From Brevibacterium zhoupengii (lineage in GTDB: Bacteria > Actinomycetota > Actinomycetes > Actinomycetales > Brevibacteriaceae): a stretch of DNA of 64,000 nt. Position 1 is the stretch's first letter; each line of letters opens with the position of its first letter. The stretch lies in contig NZ_CP088298.1 in NCBI RefSeq assembly GCF_021117425.1, positions 3,224,001-3,288,000 of the forward strand, in the 5' to 3' direction. Below are positions 27,736 through 35,422 of the stretch, one piece after another. A program made the translations under genes and the position numbers. The notes beneath the pieces were generated by a model that was given only the letters and a program-made list of their open reading frames with translations, made no database searches and was not told the origin of the DNA.

Positions 27736-29088
27736 TTACAGCCCCAGGTGTTCCTTCACGTTGGCGGCCAGACGCTCGGCCTGAGCCTGGGCGATGTCTT
27801 CGGTCTCGGCTTCGACCATGACGCGGATCAGCGGCTCGGTGCCTGAGGCCCGCAGCAGCACACGGCCAGAACCTTCGAGTTCGGCCTCGACGGCGTCGAC
27901 TTCGGCCGACACCTTCGGGTGATCGACTCCGTGCTTGTCCACGCCCTTGACGTTGACGAGCGCCTGCGGCAGCTGCGGAATCTCCGCGGCGAGGTCGGCC
28001 AGGGTGCGCTTCGAATCGGCCATGCGCTTCATCAGGTGCAGCGCCGTCTGCACACCGTCACCGGTCGTGCCGTGGTCGAGCATGAGCACGTGCCCGGACT
28101 GCTCGCCGCCGAGGACGTAGCCGTCGGCCAGCATGCGCTCGAGGACGTAGCGGTCACCGACTGCGGTCTGGACGGTCTCAATCGAGTACTTGTCCATCGC
28201 GTGCTTGAGGCCGATGTTCGACATCACGGTGGTGACGAGGGTGCTGCCCTTGAGCTCACCGAGTTCCTTGAGTCCGATCGCGAGGATGCCCATGAGCTGG
28301 TCACCGTTGATGACTCGACCCAGGGAGTCCACGGCCAGGCAGCGGTCGGCGTCACCGTCGAAGGCCACACCCAGATCGGACTGGGTTTCCACGACGAGGC
28401 GCTGGAGCGGTTCGAGGTGTGTGGAGCCGACACCGTCGTTGATGTTGAAGCCATCGGGTTCTGCTGCGGAGACGATGACCTCGGCGCCGGCCTGGCGCAG
28501 GGCGGCGGGGCCGACGATGGACGCGGCACCATGGGCGCAGTCGACGACGACCTTGAGTCCGGACAGGGGGCGTGTGCCCTCGGCATCGAGGGAGCGCACG
28601 AGCTTCTCCGTGTACTCATCGGCCGCGGCGGGATAACGGGAGATGCGACCCACCTCGGCGCCGGTGGGACGTTCCCAGTCCTGATCGAGGATTGCGAGGA
28701 TCTCGTCCTCAACGGAATCGTCGAGTTTCGTTCCGCCCGCGGCGAAGAACTTGATGCCGTTGTCGGGCATGGGGTTGTGCGAGGCGGAGATGACGACGCC
28801 GAAGGCGGCGCCCGTGTCGGCGACGACGCTGGCGATGCCGGGAGTGGGCAGCATTCCCGCGTCGAGGACATCAACGCCGGCGGAGGCGATGCCTGCGGAG
28901 ATCGCTGCGGAGAGGAACTCACCGGAGACACGCGTGTCACGGCCGACGACGGCGAAGGGGCGTTTGCCTTCTGGCCACCCGCGGGTGAGCACCCGCGACC
29001 CTGCTACGGAGAGTTGGAGTGCCAGTCGGGCGGAGATATCGCGATTGGCGAGGCCTCGTACACCGTCAGTGCCGAAGAGTCGTGTCAT
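27736..29088 (-). CDS. glmM: phosphoglucosamine mutase
   Basis: A 450-residue alpha-phosphohexomutase converting GlcN-6-P to GlcN-1-P. The phosphoserine loop is VISASHNPMPDNGIKFF (about residues 97-113), the metal loop is DGDADRCLAVD (about 240-250) and the phosphate-binding C-terminus has LLRASGTEPLIRVMVEA. The start MTRLFGTDGVRG with GAGGAAAGGA upstream sets 29088; the open frame to 29133 is spurious. It follows rplM-rpsI and works with glmS in the same region. Confidence 0.96.
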   Translation of the reverse strand: MTRLFGTDGVRGLANRDISARLALQLSVAGSRVLTRGWPEGKRPFAVVGRDTRVSGEFLSAAISAGIASAGVDVLDAGMLPTPGIASVVADTGAAFGVVISASHNPMPDNGIKFFAAGGTKLDDSVEDEILAILDQDWERPTGAEVGRISRYPAAADEYTEKLVRSLDAEGTRPLSGLKVVVDCAHGAASIVGPAALRQAGAEVIVSAAEPDGFNINDGVGSTHLEPLQRLVVETQSDLGVAFDGDADRCLAVDSLGRVINGDQLMGILAIGLKELGELKGSTLVTTVMSNIGLKHAMDKYSIETVQTAVGDRYVLERMLADGYVLGGEQSGHVLMLDHGTTGDGVQTALHLMKRMADSKRTLADLAAEIPQLPQALVNVKGVDKHGVDHPKVSAEVDAVEAELEGSGRVLLRASGTEPLIRVMVEAETEDIAQAQAERLAANVKEHLGL

Positions 29089-29236
29089 GGAAAGTCCTTT
29101 CCTCAATTTCCCGTCGATATTAGTCCATTGCACCGCCGAGGCGTTGGTGCCGGACCGTTCGACGGTCGAAATCGGTGAGAGATGATGCTGCCTGGGTCAG
29201 GGCGAGGGAGTGCCTGAAAGTGGGGTGAATGCACGA

Positions 29237-29269
29237 AATGCGGCCCCGAATCCGGTTCGGGGCCGCATT
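29237..29269 (-). terminator. terminator after rpsI
   Basis: Perfect 14-bp arms (29237-29250 and 29256-29269) with a five-base loop lie about 70 bases downstream of the rpsI stop and are followed on the minus strand by TTTCG. It separates the ribosomal protein genes from glmM. Confidence 0.75.
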
Positions 29270-29341
29270 GCGGTGTTCATCGAGCTGAACTGTTGAGGAC
29301 TGCGCTTCAGCGGCAGACCAGGCGCAGTCCTGACAGCAGAA

Positions 29342-29854
29342 TCAGCGCTTCGAGAACTGAGGTGCCTTACGGGCCTTCTTGAGACCGGCCTTCTTGCGCT
29401 CGGGGACGCGTGCGTCGCGGCGCAGGTAGCCTGCCTTCTTCAGCTCAGCACGGTTCGACTCTTCGTCGATCTGGTTGAGCGAACGGGCGATTCCCAGACG
29501 AACGGCTCCGGCCTGACCGGAAGGTCCGCCACCGGAGATGCGCACGACGACGTCGAAACGTCCTTCGAGGTCCAGGAGACGGAAGGGCTCGTTGACGAGC
29601 TGCTGGTGCAGCTTGTTCGGGAAGTACTCTTCGAGAGTGCGACCGTTGATGGTCCATTCACCGGATCCGGGGATCAGGCGGACGCGAGCAATTGCCTGCT
29701 TGCGACGGCCGACTCCGTTGCCGGGAGCGGTCAGGGACTGTCCACGTCCGCCAGCGGTCTGTTCGCCCAGGCCTGCGGATTCGGGGGTCTCCGACGTGTA
29801 TTCGGTTGCGGTTGGTTCTTCGACAGATTCTGTCGCAGTGGTTTCTTCAGCCAC
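29342..29854 (-). CDS. rpsI: 30S ribosomal protein S9
   Basis: A 170-residue S9. The core from [19 protein letters not shown] to the end is standard, including [19 protein letters not shown] and the basic tail [13 protein letters not shown] that reaches the P-site tRNA. About 45 N-terminal residues form an acidic, Thr/Glu-rich extension that E. coli S9 lacks but actinobacterial S9 often has. It follows rplM by 34 bases and ends before a strong hairpin. Confidence 0.97.
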   Translation of the reverse strand: MAEETTATESVEEPTATEYTSETPESAGLGEQTAGGRGQSLTAPGNGVGRRKQAIARVRLIPGSGEWTINGRTLEEYFPNKLHQQLVNEPFRLLDLEGRFDVVVRISGGGPSGQAGAVRLGIARSLNQIDEESNRAELKKAGYLRRDARVPERKKAGLKKARKAPQFSKR

Positions 29855-29888
29855 GGTTCTCCTCGGTATGTCTAGAGCTCAAGCGCGC

Positions 29889-30332
29889 TTACTGCGCGAC
29901 CTGGCTGAGTTCGTACGGCTGCGGATTCTGAGCGGAGTGTGGGTGCTCGGCACCCTGGTACACCTTCAGCTTCTGCATCTGGGCACGTCCGAGACGAGTC
30001 TTCGGAACCATACCGCCGACAGCCTTTTCGACTGCGCGCTCGGGATTGGTGGCGAGAAGCTCGGCGTAGTTGACGCTCTTCAGACCGCCCGGGTAACCCG
30101 AGTGGTGGTAAGCGCGCTTCTGATCGAGCTTCGCACCGGTCAATGCGACCTTGTCTGCATTGATGATGATGACGAAGTCACCGGTATCGATATGAGGAGC
30201 AAAGGTGGTCTTGTGCTTGCCGCGCAACAGGCGTGCAACCTGGGCAGCAAGACGACCGAGCACCTGGTCAGTGGCGTCAATGACGTGCCACTGGCGCTCA
30301 ATATCGCCGGGCTTGGGTGTGAACGTACGCAA
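29889..30332 (-). CDS. rplM: 50S ribosomal protein L13
   Basis: A 147-residue L13 with the full family pattern, from [19 protein letters not shown] to the [12 protein letters not shown] tail. The initiation codon is a TTG at 30332, with AGAAGG upstream; the sequence begins exactly where homologues start, so no other start is plausible. The upstream region carries an inverted repeat (30371-30401) that may act in the leader RNA. Confidence 0.97.
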   Translation of the reverse strand: MRTFTPKPGDIERQWHVIDATDQVLGRLAAQVARLLRGKHKTTFAPHIDTGDFVIIINADKVALTGAKLDQKRAYHHSGYPGGLKSVNYAELLATNPERAVEKAVGGMVPKTRLGRAQMQKLKVYQGAEHPHSAQNPQPYELSQVAQ

Positions 30333-30370
30333 AAGTAGCCTTCTTTTCGTATCTCTTGGTGTAGTGCTGA

Positions 30371-30401
30371 TGACTCATCGGGTCGTGAGTCTGATGAGTC
30401 A
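30371..30401 (-). promoter_or_regulatory. inverted repeat in the rplM leader
   Basis: TGACTCATC (30371-30379) and GATGAGTCA (30393-30401) are perfect 9-bp arms around 13 bases, 39-69 bases upstream of the TTG start. It could be an RNA hairpin bound by L13 or a DNA operator. Confidence 0.4.
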
Positions 30402-30585
30402 AGGCACTCGTTGTCTTGAATCGGGTCTGCCCATCGAAATCGTCCCCTCACCTACGGGCCTGCAACGCATGAGGCTATGTAAGGGAGCACGACGGACACA
30501 CACAACGACAATCAAATATACATGCATTCTCACCCGCGGAGCAAACGCTCAGGCCAGTGCCAGAGCGGGTGGAAAGCTGAGCCGA

Positions 30586-30598
30586 TACTATTGAGCTG
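30586..30598 (+). promoter_or_regulatory. predicted leaderless promoter of the membrane-protein pair
   Basis: TACTAT at 30586-30591, six bases, then GTG at 30598. No convincing -35 hexamer. Confidence 0.5.
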
Positions 30599-33231
30599 TG
30601 CCGCCTTCATCCCTCCTGCCCACGCGCCTTCCCGCATTCAGACTCCTGGTGCTGGGAATAGTTCTCGGGCTCGTGGTCCTCATCCTCGGACCGGCACAGT
30701 CACAGGCCGCTGCCACCAGCGAGTCCCGCTCTGCCGAGTCGGCCTCATCAGCTGCGGCGAGCACCACCGCGGCATCGACGACCTCGGCACCGGCCGGCAC
30801 GGGGTCGGCGGGAGAGGATTCGGATGCCTCCCGGCCGCCCGACGGCAAGACCATCGTCTACGGCATACCCGGTCTGACCATCAATGATATCGATCCTAAG
30901 CGCACCCCGAACCTCTATGAGCTGTTCTCCAACGGCTCTGCCGCCAACCTCAATGTGCGCACCATCGGGTCGGCTACCTGCCCCGGTTCCGGCTGGCTGT
31001 CCATGGGTGCCGGCGCTCGCGCTCAGGCGGGACCACCCACCGACCCAGAGCTCGAAGACAACAGGGCCACCTGCCCTGCGCTGACTGCACCGTCGACCAG
31101 CGACGAGACTGTTGAGAAGGCACTCGACGACGCCGAGGAGGCGGCTCAGTCGGGCGCAGACGCGACTTCGTCGAGTGATGAAGATCTCGCCGGGCAGGCT
31201 GCAAGGGGCACCACCACCGCGACGATCGATGACTTCGAGGCCATCAAGGAACCGAACGTCGACTCCGGCTACTCGGTGGACTACGGAATGCTCGCCCGCC
31301 TCGTCCGCGAACAGGGAAAGACTGCCCCACAGGGGACAGACGCCTCGGGAGCCGCGTCGCAGCTTGAACCCTGCGTCGCCGCCGAAGGCCCGGGCGCGGC
31401 CTACGCAGTAGCCGATGAGAACGGCATTGTGGCCAACTACACAGACGATGCCGCCGCCACCAACTGCCGACTCGACCTCGTCGACTTAGGCTCGATCGGC
31501 TCCTCGGCCTGGCTCTACGACCCGATCCCCAACTACTCCTATACCGTTCCGGCCTCTTTCGACCGCGAGGAACGCGTCGCCGAGGCCGACGAACGTTTAG
31601 GCGACAAGCTGGAGGAAGCCCGCGATTCTGCGGAGCCGGGCAGCGCCGAACCCACGATCATCGTGGCCGGCCTCGGGGACAGCTCGGGTCTGCCGCAGCT
31701 GCGCGCATTCATCGCCTCCGGTCCCGGCTACGAGCCGGGAGGACTGTCCTCGCCAAGTACTCGCACCCCCGGCCTCCTGCAGATCACTGACATCGCCCCG
31801 GGCATCCTCGACCAGTTCGGCATCGCCTCCGCCAACGGCATCTCCTTCGACGTCACACCCACCGAGGACGAGCCGCAGGAACGCATCGACGACCTCGTGT
31901 CCGAGGCTCAGAAGGCGACGTCGATCTACCAGCACCTGTCGACGTTCTCCCTGCTCCTCGACATCATCTTCTACGTCCTGTTCATCCTGTGCGGTGTCCT
32001 CCTGGCCCGGAATCTCCTCGGTCGCCGAGGTGGTGCGACGATCGCCCCCACCGTGCACCGGTTCCTCGCCTGGGGCTCGTTGGCTGCCGCGACCCTGCCG
32101 ATGAGTGCATTCCTGGCCGGACTGTTCCCGTGGGCCAGACTGCCCCACCCCGGTTTCGGACTCAGCATTTCGATCGCGGTGTCGGCGGCGCTGCTCTTCT
32201 GTGTCTCTGTGCTCCCGCCGTGGGGTCGGACCTGGCGCGGTCGCGTGGCCGCCCTGTCGTTGCTGAGCTTCCTCATCCTCTCCGCAGACCTCATCACCGG
32301 GTCGCACCTGCAGGGGAACTCGCTGCTGGGCTACAACCCGATCGTCGGCGGCCGGTACTACGGCCTGGGCAATCAGGGTGCGGCGATCTTCATCGTCAGC
32401 CTCTTCATCTTCCTCGGCATTGCGATCTCCTGGCTGCGGGCTCGAGGGCACCGCAGACTCGTCTTCCTCCTCCCACTGGCCCTCGGACTGTTCGCGGTCT
32501 TCGTGTCCGGCAACCCATCGTGGGGAGCGAAGTTCGGCGGCACGATCGCCACCTTGGCCGGTCTCCTCGTCCTGTTGGCACTTGTCAGCCGAATTCGTCT
32601 GTCCCTCTTCCGACTCGTGCTCATCGGTCTCGCATCCCTGGCTGTGCTGCTGGGCATCGCATTCCTCGATTGGCTGCGCGAACCGGGGGCACGGTCGCAC
32701 TTCGGAAACTTCTTCGACCAGATCGTCACCGGTGAGGCCCTGCAGGTCATCGGTCGCAAGCTCGGCGCGAACCTTCACATCATCGCGATCAATCCTGCCT
32801 TGGCGATCGTCACTCCCCTGGCGATCATCGCCGTCCTGTTCTTCCTGCGCTATCTGCTCCATTTCCCCAGCATCACCTCAGCTACCCGCACCGGTCGTCT
32901 GGCGAACAAGTGGCGGGGCCGACTGCCGCAGGTGTTCGAGGACCAGGACCTCCACTTCGGGTTCCTCGCCGCGGTCACCGGCATGGCTGTGGGGCTGGTC
33001 ATCACCGACTCCGGCATCGCCGTGCCCTCGACCGGTGCCATGGTGCTGCTGCCCTACCTGCTGGCGCTGAGCGCCGAGCATGCACAGGAGAAGGTCGCCG
33101 ACGCCAAGGCCTCTCGGGGCAACGGCACCGGCAGCGCACGGACCATCCTCATGTCTGCCGAGGGTCCGTCTGCGGCTGAGGATTCGTCTGCGGCTGAGGA
33201 TTCGTCTGAACCAGGGACGGATCGAGCATGA
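30598..33231 (+). CDS. membrane protein with alkaline-phosphatase-like ectodomain (paralogue 1)
   Basis: An 877-residue protein of unknown function. A signal-anchor helix (about residues 12-36) leads into an extracytoplasmic domain of some 400 residues. That domain has IVYGIPGLTINDIDPKRTPN and then CPGSGWLSMGAGARA, a layout that recalls the TPNL...C/S-x-P...TG arrangement of sulfatases and alkaline phosphatases. About ten hydrophobic segments follow (from about residue 445 to 830), with the conserved loop YYGLGNQGA. The C-terminal tail holds an exact 18-bp repeat coding for SAAEDS. It starts with GTG under a leaderless-type promoter and overlaps its paralogue by four bases. The enzymatic idea is inference; catalytic residues are not confirmed. 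Confidence 0.65.
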   Translation: MPPSSLLPTRLPAFRLLVLGIVLGLVVLILGPAQSQAAATSESRSAESASSAAASTTAASTTSAPAGTGSAGEDSDASRPPDGKTIVYGIPGLTINDIDPKRTPNLYELFSNGSAANLNVRTIGSATCPGSGWLSMGAGARAQAGPPTDPELEDNRATCPALTAPSTSDETVEKALDDAEEAAQSGADATSSSDEDLAGQAARGTTTATIDDFEAIKEPNVDSGYSVDYGMLARLVREQGKTAPQGTDASGAASQLEPCVAAEGPGAAYAVADENGIVANYTDDAAATNCRLDLVDLGSIGSSAWLYDPIPNYSYTVPASFDREERVAEADERLGDKLEEARDSAEPGSAEPTIIVAGLGDSSGLPQLRAFIASGPGYEPGGLSSPSTRTPGLLQITDIAPGILDQFGIASANGISFDVTPTEDEPQERIDDLVSEAQKATSIYQHLSTFSLLLDIIFYVLFILCGVLLARNLLGRRGGATIAPTVHRFLAWGSLAAATLPMSAFLAGLFPWARLPHPGFGLSISIAVSAALLFCVSVLPPWGRTWRGRVAALSLLSFLILSADLITGSHLQGNSLLGYNPIVGGRYYGLGNQGAAIFIVSLFIFLGIAISWLRARGHRRLVFLLPLALGLFAVFVSGNPSWGAKFGGTIATLAGLLVLLALVSRIRLSLFRLVLIGLASLAVLLGIAFLDWLREPGARSHFGNFFDQIVTGEALQVIGRKLGANLHIIAINPALAIVTPLAIIAVLFFLRYLLHFPSITSATRTGRLANKWRGRLPQVFEDQDLHFGFLAAVTGMAVGLVITDSGIAVPSTGAMVLLPYLLALSAEHAQEKVADAKASRGNGTGSARTILMSAEGPSAAEDSSAAEDSSEPGTDRA

Positions 33232-35369
33232 GAACAACCTCGTTGTCCGTGCGCATTCTCCTCGGACTCTTCGTCATCGCCCTGCTCGTCCTCGGGATGC
33301 CGCAGGTTTCCCAGGCCGCGCCGACTCGGGGCACGGATGGAAACAGTGCATCGGAAGCGGAAGCCGCCTCGGCGGGCAAGGGCCCGATCTTCATCGGCGT
33401 CTCGGGTTTCAGATTCGAGGACCTCGATCCGCGCACGACACCGAATCTGTGGAGGATGATGCAGACCGCACAGATCGGCACCATCACTCCCCGCAGCGTG
33501 CGAGCCAGCAGCTGCCCCGTCGACGGCTGGCTCGGCGTGGGTGCAGGACGACGGGCCGCCGACGAACCCCGCGAAGAGTGCCGCCAGCCGGCCGCACCGC
33601 TCGACGGCTGGGTCGCTGACTGGGACGTCTATGCGCAGGTCGCCAGAAGCGACAACTACGACGCCAACCTCGGCGCTCTGGCGGAGTCGGTACCCGACAT
33701 CGCTGCCTTCGGGCCCGGTGCGGCGATCGCGGCAGCCGACCACAGGGGCCAGATCGACCACTGGTCACCGATCGGCGATGACTTGGCCGGGAATGTGCAT
33801 CGGGCTTCACAGAACGGTGAGCTCGCTCTCGTCGACCTCGGCGACACCACCTCGGACGGATATTCCCTCAAGACCCTCGACGCGCACGTCGGAAAGATTC
33901 TGGCAGCCGCCGGCTGGGTCGACCCAGACGACCCAGAACATCTGACTGTGGGCACCTCGCCGATCATCTTCTCTTCGATCGCCGACGGTTCAGGCAAGAG
34001 CTCGTCGATGCAGTCGACGATGATGCTGCGCCCCGGCGGGACTGTCGGACTGCTGAGCTCGTCGTCGACTCGTCAACCCGGCCTCATCCAGGTGCCCGAT
34101 CTCGCTCCGACGCTCGTCGAACTCAGCGACGGCGAACCCATGCAGAACGCCGCCGGCGCCCCGATGAACAACCAGAACGCAGACAGCAGCTGGGAGTCGC
34201 GCTTCCAGGCGGTTCTCGACCGTCAGGTTGCGGTGAAGACGCAGAACGAGCTCTCGACCTGGTTCTTCCCCGTCGTCGCCTCACTCATGGTCGGGCTGCT
34301 GGTTCTCGCGTGGTTCCTGCGCAAGAACCATCGCGAGCTCGTCCACTCCGGGGCCTACCGGCTGGGCATCGTCTTCGCCGCCATGCCGGTCTCGACGTAT
34401 CTGGTCAACACGGTGCCGTGGGAGAGGGCGACCAACCCCGATATCGCGATGCTGGGAGCCTTGGCCGGGTGGTCTCTGATCCTCGGGGCCATCGCCCTGC
34501 TGGGGCCGTGGCGTGGGTTCAAGCTGGGCCCGGTGCTCTTCGTCAGCGTCGCCACGGTTCTCGTCTTAGCTTATGACGTGATGACCGGCTCGCAGCTCCA
34601 GATGTCGACGCTGCTGGGCGAACCGCTGCTCATCGCCTCCCGGTTCTACGGCATCGGCAACTCCGCCCTCGCGCTCTACTGCTGCGCCCTGCTGCTGGCC
34701 GTGGCCGGGTTCGCATCGCTGACGAGGCGACCGCTCATGCGCATCCTCATCGTCGCCGTGCCGATCCTCATCTCGAGCGTCATCTTGGCCGCTCCGGGAC
34801 TGGGCACGAAGTTCGGTTCGGTGCCGACGCTGATCATCGGCGTCGCCTATCTGGTCCTCGCGGCCGCGGGCATCAGATTCTCGCTCAAACGCATGGGGCT
34901 GACGGTGGGAATCGCCGGCTTCGTCATGCTCGCTGTCCTCTTCCTGGACTGGCTGCGTCCCGCCGATCAGCGCACCCATTTCGGTCGTTTCTTCGACTCC
35001 ATCATCAGCGGCGAGGCCTTGGGTGTGCTCGCTCGCAAGATCGGAATGAACATCGACATCCTCACCCAGTCGTGGATGACGCTGCTCCTTCCGCTCATCA
35101 TCATCGGCGTCTTCTGGCTGGCTCTCGAACCCCAGCGCTTCTCCCTGCAGGGAATGACTGATGCCTACGATCGGATCCCCCTGCTGCGGGCGGGCATGAT
35201 CAGCCTGGCCATCCTGCTGGGCGTCGGCACGATCATCAACGACTCGGGAATCGTCGTCCCCGCCGTCGGCATCCTCTTCCTCGTCCCAGTTCTGGTCCAC
35301 CTTGAGACCTTCGAGACGAAGCAGACAGCAGACAGCGGCGGTCGGCCGAAACTCTCCAGTTCCGTCTGA
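33228..35369 (+). CDS. membrane protein with alkaline-phosphatase-like ectodomain (paralogue 2)
   Basis: A 713-residue paralogue of the preceding protein with the same order: signal peptide (about residues 8-33), shorter extracytoplasmic domain, then about ten membrane helices. Shared landmarks are IFIGVSGFRFEDLDPRTTPN, CPVDGWLGVGAGRRA, TRQPGLIQVPDLAPT, DVMTGSQLQMSTLLG, SRFYGIGNSALALY and the final NDSGIVVPAVG. It is translationally coupled (ATGA), so the pair probably form one complex or act on the same envelope polymer. The gene converges on the nucleotidase gene 54 bases away. Function unknown. Confidence 0.65.
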   Translation: MRTTSLSVRILLGLFVIALLVLGMPQVSQAAPTRGTDGNSASEAEAASAGKGPIFIGVSGFRFEDLDPRTTPNLWRMMQTAQIGTITPRSVRASSCPVDGWLGVGAGRRAADEPREECRQPAAPLDGWVADWDVYAQVARSDNYDANLGALAESVPDIAAFGPGAAIAAADHRGQIDHWSPIGDDLAGNVHRASQNGELALVDLGDTTSDGYSLKTLDAHVGKILAAAGWVDPDDPEHLTVGTSPIIFSSIADGSGKSSSMQSTMMLRPGGTVGLLSSSSTRQPGLIQVPDLAPTLVELSDGEPMQNAAGAPMNNQNADSSWESRFQAVLDRQVAVKTQNELSTWFFPVVASLMVGLLVLAWFLRKNHRELVHSGAYRLGIVFAAMPVSTYLVNTVPWERATNPDIAMLGALAGWSLILGAIALLGPWRGFKLGPVLFVSVATVLVLAYDVMTGSQLQMSTLLGEPLLIASRFYGIGNSALALYCCALLLAVAGFASLTRRPLMRILIVAVPILISSVILAAPGLGTKFGSVPTLIIGVAYLVLAAAGIRFSLKRMGLTVGIAGFVMLAVLFLDWLRPADQRTHFGRFFDSIISGEALGVLARKIGMNIDILTQSWMTLLLPLIIIGVFWLALEPQRFSLQGMTDAYDRIPLLRAGMISLAILLGVGTIINDSGIVVPAVGILFLVPVLVHLETFETKQTADSGGRPKLSSSV

Positions 35370-35422
35370 CCGCCGCCTGGCTGGCTTAGGCCTAGGGTTT
35401 CAGCCCCGGCTCAGTGTCCGTG

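Noticed and set aside
31597..32862. 421-residue minus-strand ORF inside the first membrane paralogue
   Set aside because: Arg/Asp/Gln-rich translation typical of antisense high-GC frames; the plus-strand frame has signal peptide and membrane helices.
33165..33215. 18-bp repeat at the end of the first membrane paralogue as a CRISPR-like array
   Set aside because: Two adjacent coding copies without spacers; simple in-frame duplication.
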